Assembly: GCA_021201335.1 (NCBI GenBank)
Contig: JAJQFD010000009.1
Span: 124,001-188,000, forward strand
Length of the DNA stretch: 64,000 nucleotides
Source: Bacteroides sp.
GTDB taxonomy: Bacteria > Bacteroidota > Bacteroidia > Bacteroidales > Bacteroidaceae
Direction: 5' to 3'
Part shown: positions 19,387 to 27,148 of the stretch, one piece after another
How positions within the stretch are numbered: the first letter of the stretch is position 1
How the letters are laid out: each line of letters starts with the position of its first letter
The notes under the pieces: model-generated
Told to the model about the DNA's origin: nothing
Databases searched by the model: none
The model's input: the letters and a program-made list of their open reading frames with translations, nothing else
Made by a program: the position numbers and the translations under genes

Positions 19387-20858
19387 ATGGCAGATTTTTC
19401 AAGAAGAAAATTCCTCAAGACAGGTGCAGCAGCCCTGGCCGGACTGGCAGTAGTACCTAATACTGTTTTAGGAAAGAGTTTTGGGCATGTCCCCCCCCCA
19501 GTGACAAATTAAACATTATCGGTGTTGGAGTTGGCGGACGCGGAGCACAAGTGCTCAGAAACATGAATTCACAAAACATTATCGGACTTTGCGATGTGGA
19601 TTGGAAGTACAGCAGTAATGTATTCAAAGAATATCCTAATGCAAAGAGATACTACGACTACCGTAAAATGTTTGAAGAACTGGGCAAGCAGGCAGATGCT
19701 GTTGTGGTAGCTACAGCCGATCATACGCATGCAATAATTGCTGCGGAAGCTATGACAATGGGCAAGCATGTCTATCTTGAAAAACCCTTAACACATACGG
19801 TTTATGAATCCCGCTTATTAACTAAACTCGCAGACAAGCACAAAGTAGCCACCCAGATGGGTAATCAGGGAGCATCCGGTGAAGGTGTGCGGAAAATATG
19901 TGAATGGATATGGAACGGAGAAATTGGTGAAATAACGAAAGTGGAAGCCTTTACCGACCGTCCTATCTGGCCTCAGGGACTCAATCGTCCGGAACAAACA
20001 GAAACAGTGCCCGACACGCTCAACTGGGATCTTTTCCTCGGACCTGCCAAACACCGTGAATATAATTCGATATATACCCCTTGGAACTGGCGTGGTTGGT
20101 GGGATTTTGGAACAGGAGCACTAGGAGATATGGCCTGCCATATACTACATCCAGTATTTAAAGGATTAAAACTAAGTTATCCGACCAAAGTACAGGGAAG
20201 CTCAACCCTATTACTAACAGATTGTGCTCCGAATGCACAAATGGTAAAGTTTACATTCCCAGCCCGTGAAAATATGCCTAAAGTAGGCTTCCCGGAAGTA
20301 GACGTTTACTGGTATGATGGAGGAATGAAACCCATGCGTCCGAAAGGATTCCCTGCCAATAAAGATATGAACGATCAGGGTGGAGGAGTTATCTTCCACG
20401 GAATCAAAGACACTTTAATATGCGGTTGCTATGCTGCGAATCCATGGCTTTTATCAGGAAGAGAGCCTAATTCGCCGAAAGTTCTGAGAGAAGTAACGAC
20501 TTCTCATGAGATGGATTTCGTAAGGGCTTGCAAAGAAAACGCATCAAACCGGACGGAAACAACCTCTCCTTTCAGTGAAGCAGGACCATTCAACGAAATG
20601 GTGGTAATGGGTGTATTGGCAGTTCGGTTACAATCCCTGAACCAGGAACTTTTATGGGATGGAGAAAACATGAAGTTTACCAATATCAGCCCGAATGCAA
20701 CCATCAGAACAGTTATCAAAGACGGATTTACCATTAAAGATGGACATCCTTCTTTCGATAAAACATGGACAGATCCTGTAAATGCGCAAGAATATGCGCA
20801 GGAATTAATTAAGCACACCTATCGTGACGGATGGAAATTGCCGGATATGCCGAGATAA
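19387..20858 (+). CDS. Tat-exported Gfo/Idh/MocA oxidoreductase, frameshifted as sequenced
   Basis: About 490 residues. The N terminus is a twin-arginine signal (FSRRKFLKTGAAALAGLAVV), so the enzyme would be exported folded with bound NAD(P). After it comes a Rossmann fold (NIIGVGVGGRGAQVLRNM), EKPLTHTVYE and the C-terminal Gfo/Idh domain. As sequenced the frame breaks in a run of nine C (19491-19499) just behind the signal peptide; ten C (or seven) restores HVPPPSDKLNIIGVG. Without repair the mature enzyme would lose its signal, and translation would need an internal start. The break sits at the signal/mature boundary, where slippage would switch export on or off, but a sequencing undercall is more likely given similar breaks elsewhere in the window. 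Confidence 0.87.
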
Positions 20859-20890
20859 GAAAATAGTAACTTAAAATAATAATCACTCAA

Positions 20891-21748
20891 ATGAAAAACT
20901 TTTTTTACTCATTAACTTTTGGAATAATTACTGTAACTATGATTGCTTGTGGTGGCTCTTCTTCTCAAAAAACATCATCCGGAGAGGTGACGTTGGCATA
21001 TTCAAAATCTCTCAAGGGTGAAGAAAACGATAGTATAAAACTGCCAGTAGATAAAAACGGGTACATCACCATTTTTGACGGAAAGACATTTACTGGTTGG
21101 CGCGGATATGGAAAAGACAGAGTACCCGGAAAATGGACGATTGAAGACGGTTGTATGAAGTTTAACGGCTCCGGCGGTGGCGAAGCCCAGGACGGAGACG
21201 GTGGTGATATAATCTTTGCCCATAAATTTAAAAACTTTGAACTGGAATTAGAATGGAAAATCTCCAAAGGAGGAAACTCGGGAATCTTCTATCTGGCCCA
21301 AGAAGTAACATCTACCGACAAAGACAATAACCAAGTATTGGAACCTATCTATATTTCAGCACCTGAATTTCAGTTGCTTGATAATGAAAATCATCCCGAT
21401 GCCAAACTGGGTGAAAATAACAACAGACAGTCAGCATCGCTATATGATATGGTTCCTGCTGTTCCACAAAATGCCAAACCTTTCGGGGAATGGAACAAAG
21501 CCAAAATCCTCGTATATAAAGGTACTGTCGTACATGGACAAAACGGCAAAAACGTACTTGAATATCATCTGTGGACTCCTCAATGGACTGAAATGCTTCA
21601 GGCCAGCAAGTTCAGTCAGGAGAAATGGCCCTTAGCATTCGAATTACTGAATAACTGTGGAGGCCCCAATAGAGAAGGATTTATTGGCCTTCAGGATCAT
21701 GGTGATGACATTTGGTTCCGCAACATACGAGTGAAGATATTAGAATAA
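20891..21748 (+). CDS. DUF1080 lipoprotein (3-keto-disaccharide/glycoside hydrolase-like)
   Basis: A 285-residue lipoprotein: signal ending in the lipobox MIACGG, then a DUF1080 concanavalin-like beta sandwich with ITIFDGKTFTGWRGYG, WTIEDGCMKF, FELELEWKISKGGNSGIFYL, PEFQLLDNENHPDA and the terminal GFIGLQDHGDDIWFRNIRVK. DUF1080 is also named 3-keto-disaccharide hydrolase domain; members cleave glycosides already oxidised at C3. Position after two Gfo/Idh enzymes and before a TIM-barrel protein supports that role in the periplasm. Which linkage or aglycone is cut cannot be inferred. Confidence 0.88.
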   Translation: MKNFFYSLTFGIITVTMIACGGSSSQKTSSGEVTLAYSKSLKGEENDSIKLPVDKNGYITIFDGKTFTGWRGYGKDRVPGKWTIEDGCMKFNGSGGGEAQDGDGGDIIFAHKFKNFELELEWKISKGGNSGIFYLAQEVTSTDKDNNQVLEPIYISAPEFQLLDNENHPDAKLGENNNRQSASLYDMVPAVPQNAKPFGEWNKAKILVYKGTVVHGQNGKNVLEYHLWTPQWTEMLQASKFSQEKWPLAFELLNNCGGPNREGFIGLQDHGDDIWFRNIRVKILE

Positions 21749-21822
21749 AGATCAAATAAAATTAGTTTATTCTTGTTGGAGCACATAGATCAATAAATTG
21801 CACATTTCTCCTATCCTTAACT

Positions 21823-21902
21823 GTAACTATTCAACCTCTTTCTGCTCTTAAAAGCATTTCTTGAGGGGTAAGTCCCCTCTCTAACTGAGGTTGAATAGTT
21901 AC
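21823..21902. repeat. 80-bp fold-back with perfect 16-bp inverted ends
   Basis: GTAACTATTCAACCTC (21823-21838) is the exact reverse complement of GAGGTTGAATAGTTAC (21887-21902). Inside, GAGGGG (21863-21868) and CCCCTC (21874-21879) form a second hairpin. It lies within the 184-bp gap between the DUF1080 gene and the TIM-barrel gene of one operon. No U-run follows, so it is not a typical terminator; it could be an mRNA stability or processing structure, or a small MITE-like insertion. Confidence 0.7.
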
Positions 21903-21932
21903 TCTTAATATTTACCATTAACACAAATAATT

Positions 21933-22844
21933 ATGAAAATCAAATTACTCTTTACCGCCCTTCTTATACTCGCTTCCGCATTACCGCTACAGACAATCAC
22001 GGCACAAAAGAAAAAATCTAAAAAAGACATCTCTATTCAACTCTATTCCGTTAGAGATCTGATTAAGAATGCCAACCAGAATGGAGAAGCCAGTGCCGAT
22101 TACACCGATATACTCAAAAAACTGGCAAAAATGGGCTATACTGGAATTGAAGCTGCCAACTATAACGATGGAAAGTTTTATAACCGAACTCCGGAAGAAT
22201 TTAAAGAAGACATTGAAAAAGCAGGACTTTATGTTTTATCCTCTCATTGTACCAGACAATTAAGCCCGGAAGAGTTATCTTCAGGTAATTTTACGGAATC
22301 ACTCAAATGGTGGGATCAATGCATAGCGGCTCACAAAGCTGCCGGTATGACATATATTGTAACCCCTTGGGCCGATGTTCCCAAAACGGTGAAAGACTTG
22401 AAAACTTATTGCGACTATTACAATGAAATAGGTAAAAGATGCAAGCAAAACGGCTTGCAATATGGTTATCATAATCATGCCCATGAGTTTCAAAAAGTGG
22501 AAAATAAGGTAATGATGATGGATTATATGATTGAAAATACAGACCCGGAATATGTTTTCTTCGAAATGGATGTATATTGGGTTATTATAGGTAAAAACAG
22601 TCCGGTTGATTATATAAATAAATATCCCGGCCGTTTTAAAGTCCTTCATATAAAAGACCACCGGGAAGTAGGGCAAAGTGGTATGGTAGGATTTGACGCC
22701 ATATTCAAAAATGCAAAAACAGCAGGAGTTAAACACCTGGTGGTTGAAGTAGAGAAATATAGCACGGAGATTGAAGAAAGTATCCAAACAAGTATTGACT
22801 ATTTATTGAAAGCTCCTTTTGTCAAAAAATCATATAGCAAATAA
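21933..22844 (+). CDS. Secreted TIM-barrel protein, sugar phosphate isomerase/epimerase-like
   Basis: A 303-residue protein with a signal peptide (MKIKLLFTALLILASALPLQ, cleaved before about residue 26) and a xylose-isomerase-like AP-endonuclease-2 TIM barrel. Visible metal- and substrate-site segments are ISIQLYSVRD, GYTGIEAANY, HNHAHEFQ, FFEMDVYWV, VLHIKDHRE and LVVEVEKY; these supply the Glu, Asp and His ligands expected in the fold. In the related Bacteroides locus the equivalent protein acts with the DUF1080 enzyme in splitting 3-keto-glycosides, so I infer a lyase or isomerase of 3-keto-sugars in the periplasm. Confidence 0.85.
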   Translation: MKIKLLFTALLILASALPLQTITAQKKKSKKDISIQLYSVRDLIKNANQNGEASADYTDILKKLAKMGYTGIEAANYNDGKFYNRTPEEFKEDIEKAGLYVLSSHCTRQLSPEELSSGNFTESLKWWDQCIAAHKAAGMTYIVTPWADVPKTVKDLKTYCDYYNEIGKRCKQNGLQYGYHNHAHEFQKVENKVMMMDYMIENTDPEYVFFEMDVYWVIIGKNSPVDYINKYPGRFKVLHIKDHREVGQSGMVGFDAIFKNAKTAGVKHLVVEVEKYSTEIEESIQTSIDYLLKAPFVKKSYSK

Positions 22845-22888
22845 AGATATTTTTTGCTCCATTTGCATGATAAATCAGTTTTATCCTG

Positions 22889-22896
22889 TAAATTTG
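22889..22896 (+). promoter_or_regulatory. -7 promoter box for the second alpha/beta hydrolase
   Basis: TAAATTTG, an exact TAnnTTTG match, 46 bp before the ATG at 22942. A TTTG lies at 22862-22865, slightly too far upstream for an ideal -33 element. Confidence 0.5.
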
Positions 22897-22941
22897 CACA
22901 GCCCAGGTAGATAAAAACATATAACACATTATATATATACA

Positions 22942-24036
22942 ATGAAAAAAGTAGGAAAAATTATATTTATCATCCTGGGTTCAATCTTCTCTGTACTCCT
23001 GATATGTTTATTAATTATCCAGGTAAACAGCCCCGGAAAACTTCCTCCCCTGAAAGAAGAATCAGGAAAAGTAATCAGTAATTCCCTTTCAGAAAAGAAC
23101 TGGCTCGACATAGGAGGCATCTCCCAAGGCTTCTTTATCCGAAGCGAGAATCTTGAAAATCCGGTGATTCTTTTTCTTCATGGAGGACCCGGTAGCCCGG
23201 AACTTCCTCTTATCATGGCAACCGAAACAAGTGAACGACTGGAAAAGTATTATACCGTTTGCTACTGGGATCAACGGGGAGCGGGAATGACATATTCAGC
23301 TGAAACACCCCCAGAAAGTATGTCCGTCGGCCAATTTGTGGAAGACACGCGAGAAATGACCGAATACCTCAGGAAGCGTTTCGGTAAAAACAAAATATAC
23401 CTGATGGGCCATTCATGGGGCTCTTATCTGGGAGTAAAAACCATTGAGAAGTATCCGGAATACTATTTTGCTTATATGGGAATCGGACAGGTTACTGACC
23501 AGCTTCTTTCGGAACAGCTAGCCTATAATTATATGATGAATCAGGCGCGTGAAACCGGTGACGAAAAAGCATTAAATCAATTATCCAAATTCGATCCCAA
23601 TGCTCCCGGCTTTCCTACGCAGGAATATCTGATGAATGCTCGCACCTTATATATGAATAAGTACGGAATAGGTATTACGCATGAGCCATATTCCATGTTT
23701 AGTCTGTTCTCTGATGTAATAATGTTTAAAGGATATACCCTTTCCGATAAAGTAGGCTATGCCAAAGGGTCCCTGTTTTCGTTGGAAAATGCCTTTTATC
23801 ATGTCATAAATGATAAGCTATCTGATAGTTCCACCTCTTTCCGTATACCTGTTTATGTCGTTCATGGGCTTTATGACTATCAGGTTTCCTATACGCTAGC
23901 CAGAAAATGGCTGGAATCTATTGATGCGCCGGACAAACGGCTTTATACTTTCGAATATTCCGCCCATTCTCCTAATATGGAGGAACCGGAAAAATTTGTC
24001 GAGACAGTAAGAGTCTGTTTCAATTTTATACAATAA
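22942..24036 (+). CDS. Membrane-anchored alpha/beta hydrolase (proline iminopeptidase-like), paralogue 2
   Basis: A 364-residue alpha/beta hydrolase with an N-terminal anchor helix (IIFIILGSIFSVLLICLLII). Motifs are FLHGGPGSPELP, WDQRGAGMTYS, the nucleophile elbow GHSWGSYLG and catalytic His in YSAHSPNMEEPEKF. It matches the gene at 5462-6568 along its whole length, including the region after the anchor (NSPGKLPPLK against MSPGKLSSLK) and the C-terminal DYQVSYTLA segment, so the two arose by duplication and now lie 17 kb apart. The anchor would hold the enzyme on the periplasmic side. Substrate unknown. Confidence 0.88.
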   Translation: MKKVGKIIFIILGSIFSVLLICLLIIQVNSPGKLPPLKEESGKVISNSLSEKNWLDIGGISQGFFIRSENLENPVILFLHGGPGSPELPLIMATETSERLEKYYTVCYWDQRGAGMTYSAETPPESMSVGQFVEDTREMTEYLRKRFGKNKIYLMGHSWGSYLGVKTIEKYPEYYFAYMGIGQVTDQLLSEQLAYNYMMNQARETGDEKALNQLSKFDPNAPGFPTQEYLMNARTLYMNKYGIGITHEPYSMFSLFSDVIMFKGYTLSDKVGYAKGSLFSLENAFYHVINDKLSDSSTSFRIPVYVVHGLYDYQVSYTLARKWLESIDAPDKRLYTFEYSAHSPNMEEPEKFVETVRVCFNFIQ

Positions 24037-24142
24037 TCCAATAGCTTACCTATTCTATAAATAGCTGTTCCTTATGGAATGGACAGAACTTCCCTTTTAG
24101 ATTTAGAGGATTAACTGATTCTATACGAAGAAAAGGTTAGTC

Positions 24143-24240
24143 GTTTGTCTTTTCACAGTCGCGAAGACGCCTTTTCACGGAGGTGAAGAGATCTTTTCAC
24201 AAGGGTGAAAAAGCCTCCTCACGACTGTGAAAAGACAAAC
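24143..24240. repeat. Tandem array of four palindromic 22-bp units (array B)
   Basis: Four 22-bp units begin at 24149, 24171, 24193 and 24215. Each follows CTTTTCAC-N4-GTGAAAAG-N2: CTTTTCAC occurs at 24149, 24171 and 24193 (CTCCTCAC at 24215), and GTGAAGAG, GTGAAAAA and GTGAAAAG occur at 24183, 24205 and 24227, all exactly 22 bp apart; unit 1 has GCGAAGAC instead. The whole array is also bounded by a perfect 19-bp inverted repeat, GTTTGTCTTTTCACAGTCG (24143-24161) and its complement (24222-24240), so the complete block can fold into one long stem or four small ones. Confidence 0.85.
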
Positions 24241-24386
24241 AATCCATACGTTTTATAAATAGAAAAAGGAAGTTTTATACAAGCCATAAGGAAGGACTGT
24301 ATATACGAAAAGAAACTTCTGCTTTGAAAGAATGAATGGATTAAAAACTTTTTTACTGCTGACATACTGTTGTCACTACCCTGCCC

Positions 24387-24394
24387 TATCTTTG
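24387..24394 (+). promoter_or_regulatory. -7 promoter box of the PNPOx/DUF3788/GyrI/WYL operon
   Basis: TATCTTTG fits TAnnTTTG, 37 bp before the ATG at 24432. A TTG at 24370-24372 is somewhat close for a -33 element (14-bp gap). Confidence 0.5.
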
Positions 24395-24431
24395 CTAAAG
24401 TAACAAATAATTAAACACAAAAAGAAAGAAC

Positions 24432-24860
24432 ATGGAAATGAAATTGTTTTATTTAGGAGAAATTTCTGGCATGAATGCTAACCAAGTAAAAGATGCCGAA
24501 GAATTTATAAAAAGCCGTGTATATGGTATTATTGCAACGAATAATCCCGAAACAGGCGCCCGTTTATCGGCATTAAACAATCTGATTGGTCAAACATTGG
24601 AAACGTTACACTACGGAACAAACTCCACTAGCCAGAAAGTAAAAAATATCCTGGCTGATCCACGTTGCGAAGTTATGTATACCAATGAAGATGGGGGACA
24701 GCTTATGTTGGCAGGTACTGCCGAGATTGTTACCGATACCGCCGTTAAAGAATCCCTTTGGGAGGAATGGATGAATGAATATTCTCCCGAAGGACCTGCC
24801 GGAAACGGAATCTGTGTTATACGTTTTAAACCGGAATCGATCAGGACAATGATTTGCTAA
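24432..24860 (+). CDS. Pyridoxamine 5'-phosphate oxidase-family flavoprotein
   Basis: A 142-residue split-barrel protein of the PNPOx-like superfamily: YGIIATNNPETGARLSAL, LETLHYGTNSTSQKVKNI, LADPRCEVMYTNEDGG, LMLAGTAEIVTD and a C-terminal VIRFKPESIRT. Such small members usually bind FMN, F420 or heme and reduce or bind small molecules; many are of unknown function. First of four close genes on the same strand. It is too short and lacks the C-terminal part of true PdxH, so vitamin B6 synthesis should not be assumed. Confidence 0.85.
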   Translation: MEMKLFYLGEISGMNANQVKDAEEFIKSRVYGIIATNNPETGARLSALNNLIGQTLETLHYGTNSTSQKVKNILADPRCEVMYTNEDGGQLMLAGTAEIVTDTAVKESLWEEWMNEYSPEGPAGNGICVIRFKPESIRTMIC

Positions 24861-24871
24861 AACAAAGAGTG

Positions 24872-25294
24872 ATGAATGATATTCTTATTTTTACCGACAA
24901 AGCCATTACTCCTACCGATAAAGATCTGGCAGAAAAGCTGGAAGCTACCTATTCATTATGGGTAAAGCTGGTTGAGTACGTAATGGCCCAGTATCCGGCT
25001 GCCACGAGTCAATGGAGCTATTCCGGACAAAAATCCGGCTGGCACTTCCGTCTGAAAGATAAAAAACGGGCCATCCTCTATTTCCTGCCGCGGGAAGGCT
25101 TCTTTAAAGTCTCTATGGTCTTTGGGGAGAAAGCTACTTCTGAAATATTATCCAGTAATGTTGCGAAGGACATCAAGAATGGATTGGAACAGGCGGTTAA
25201 ATATGCCGAAGGACGTGGAATACAAATCGAGATTAAGGATGACTGTCTCATCAATGACATTCAAACGCTTATTAACATCAAATTATCAAACTAA
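24872..25294 (+). CDS. DUF3788 family protein
   Basis: A 140-residue protein starting MNDILIFTDKAITPTDKDLAEKL. The open frame extends a few codons upstream into the previous gene, but the ATG at 24872 is the only good start. Segments SQWSYSGQKSGWHFRLKDKK and RAILYFLPREGFFKVSMVFG are characteristic of DUF3788, a small ligand-binding-like domain of unknown function often found beside GyrI-like proteins, as here. 11 bp from the PNPOx-family stop and 2 bp before the next gene. Confidence 0.8.
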   Translation: MNDILIFTDKAITPTDKDLAEKLEATYSLWVKLVEYVMAQYPAATSQWSYSGQKSGWHFRLKDKKRAILYFLPREGFFKVSMVFGEKATSEILSSNVAKDIKNGLEQAVKYAEGRGIQIEIKDDCLINDIQTLINIKLSN

Positions 25295-25296
25295 AA

Positions 25297-25755
25297 ATGG
25301 AAAAGACAGAGTTGAAGCCGTGCAATATTGTCGGCATTGCGATAAAAACATCCAATGTAAATCAGCAATCTTCCGGCGATATTGCACGGCTATGGGAGAA
25401 GTTCTGGAGTGAGAACATAGCTTCCCAAATACCCAACAAAGTAAATGATACGATTTATTGTGTATATACGGAATACGAAGGAGATTTCACCCAACCTTAT
25501 ACAACGGTTATTGGTTATGCAACAGATAATCTCAATGAAATACCCGAAGGGATGAAAGGAATCCGGATTGAAGGGGGCATGTTTGTGAAGTTAACCGCCA
25601 AAGGCAAGCTTTCCGATGGAATAGTAGTGCAGGAATGGTCCAAAATCTGGCAGTCAGATTTACACAGAACTTATCAGGCCGACTTCGAAGTATATTCTCC
25701 CCAATCTGTTAGCCCGGATTATGCTGAAATTGATATCTTTGCAGGCATACAATAA
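25297..25755 (+). CDS. GyrI-like small-molecule-binding protein
   Basis: A 152-residue free-standing GyrI-like (SOUL/AraC effector-binding type) domain: NIVGIAIKTSN near the N terminus, IARLWEKFWSENI, IYCVYTEYEGDF, YTTVIGYATD, GMFVKLTAKGK and the terminal ADFEVYSPQS, AEIDIFAGI. Standalone copies bind diverse small molecules and some hydrolyse cyclic lipophilic compounds. It follows the DUF3788 gene by 2 bp and precedes the WYL regulator by 28 bp, so the three are probably co-translated parts of one response to a small molecule. Confidence 0.82.
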   Translation: MEKTELKPCNIVGIAIKTSNVNQQSSGDIARLWEKFWSENIASQIPNKVNDTIYCVYTEYEGDFTQPYTTVIGYATDNLNEIPEGMKGIRIEGGMFVKLTAKGKLSDGIVVQEWSKIWQSDLHRTYQADFEVYSPQSVSPDYAEIDIFAGIQ

Positions 25756-25783
25756 AAGTCTGACCCATTAATTCCACCCATAC

Positions 25784-26740
25784 ATGAACCGTCTTGAACG
25801 CATATCTGCCATACTTGTTAAATTGCAATCCCGTCCGTTAATAACTGCCCGGGAAATTGCAGATCAGTTTGGCGTTAGCTTACGGACGGTTTATCGGGAT
25901 ATCCGGTCGCTGGAGGAATCAGGTATTCCCATCAGTGGCGAAGCAGGGCAAGGCTACTCCCTGGTAGCCGGGTTCAAGCTGCCTCCACTGATGTTCACCA
26001 TTGAAGAAGCCCTCTCTTTCATTATGGCAGAAAAGCTTATCGGCCATCAGACTGACGGTGATACCTACGATGTGTTTCGAAGTGGAATGGATAAAATCAG
26101 GGCTGTACTTAAAACGACGGACAAAGATATTCTGCATAATTTCGATCAATATATTGTGATCTCAGAAAGTCACCATACTCCCCCACCCGTTCCGGCAAAT
26201 GTGCTTCAACCATTGCTAAAAAGCTTATTAAACAAACAACAGATAACTCTCGAATACAAAGCCGGCTATAGTTATGAAGTAACATGCCGGATCGTTGAGC
26301 CCCAAGGTATATTTTTCATGAGTGGCAACTGGTATATCCTGGCCTGGTGCAAACTTCGCAATGATTACCGGACTTTCCATCTGGGAAGGGTTATTGATGT
26401 TACGACCTCTGAAAACTCTTTCGAAACGGCTCACCCTCCTTTTGATAAACTTATCAAAGCAATTTATTACAATGACGTGGAAATAGATGTACATATCCGG
26501 GTACATCGGGATGCTGCCAGAGATATGGGTAAAATGAAATATACCTACGGGCTATATGAAGAAATAGAGGATGGAGAATACTGCTTTCAGAAATACGAGA
26601 CTTATTCGCTGGAAAGTTTTGGACGCTGGTATTTGATGTTCGCAGATAAAGGTGAAATTATTAAACCGGACGAGCTGAAAGATGTGATCCGGGAATTGAT
26701 TGGAAATATTAGGATGCAAGTGGGCCCTCCCAGGATATAG
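25784..26740 (+). CDS. YafY-type transcriptional regulator (HTH_11 and WYL)
   Basis: A 318-residue regulator: an N-terminal winged helix-turn-helix (RLERISAILVKLQSRPLITA, then REIADQFGVSLRTVYRDIRS and the wing SGEAGQGYSL), a linker region with FTIEEALSFIMAEKL, a WYL ligand-binding domain (about residues 140-225, with EPQGIFFMSGNWYILAWCKL and FHLGRV) and a WCX-like C-terminal extension. Last gene of the four-gene group and probably its autoregulator. The ligand is unknown; WYL domains in other bacteria sense nucleotides or other small molecules. Confidence 0.9.
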   Translation: MNRLERISAILVKLQSRPLITAREIADQFGVSLRTVYRDIRSLEESGIPISGEAGQGYSLVAGFKLPPLMFTIEEALSFIMAEKLIGHQTDGDTYDVFRSGMDKIRAVLKTTDKDILHNFDQYIVISESHHTPPPVPANVLQPLLKSLLNKQQITLEYKAGYSYEVTCRIVEPQGIFFMSGNWYILAWCKLRNDYRTFHLGRVIDVTTSENSFETAHPPFDKLIKAIYYNDVEIDVHIRVHRDAARDMGKMKYTYGLYEEIEDGEYCFQKYETYSLESFGRWYLMFADKGEIIKPDELKDVIRELIGNIRMQVGPPRI

Positions 26741-27027
26741 AGGCACTCCCTTGTGGATATTTAATTGAAGCACTTATCTTAATATCTCTAAATGATTATC
26801 GTATTTCCCGGTATGAAAGTTAACGAAGTTCAAATAACTCATTTTTTCCATCGGTTCAAAGAACTTTTCATCTCTCCCAGGCATTATAATAGTACTTTTG
26901 CATCAGGTTAAGTATTTCTAAACCTTCTTTTTTAATAAAGGTTATTTTCGAACATCTGATACAAGAGGACAGCAGAAGTTGATTAAGCGATGGTTCACTT
27001 TACAGTGAATGTTTTTTCAACACTTTA

Positions 27028-27112
27028 TAATTTTGTTGTTGAGGATACTAATAAAATAGGATCGAACAGGTTAAATCCTTAGTACATATGTTTTTTTGGT
27101 ATCCTCTTTTTT
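27028..27112 (+). ncRNA. Candidate structured small RNA or attenuator with own promoter
   Basis: TAATTTTG at 27028-27035 fits the -7 box. The predicted transcript starts near 27041 with GAGGATAC (27041-27048), which pairs perfectly with GTATCCTC at its far end (27099-27106), followed by TTTTTT. Between them, TACTA (27046-27050) pairs with TAGTA (27080-27084) and AGGAT (27058-27062) with ATCCT (27075-27079). The result is a compact RNA of about 70 nt ending in an intrinsic terminator, 37 nt before the next ATG. It may be a free small RNA or a leader that attenuates the gene at 27149. Nothing else could be supported in the 26741-27148 gap apart from a second TAnnTTTG at 26893-26900. Confidence 0.5.
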
Positions 27113-27148
27113 GTACCTTTACCCTCCAACTTATTCAAATAATTACAC

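Noticed and set aside
24143..24240. CRISPR array
   Set aside because: Repeat units of 22 bp with no unique spacer of 25-40 bp, palindromic joints, and no cas genes nearby; the same holds for the arrays at 4912 and 58505.
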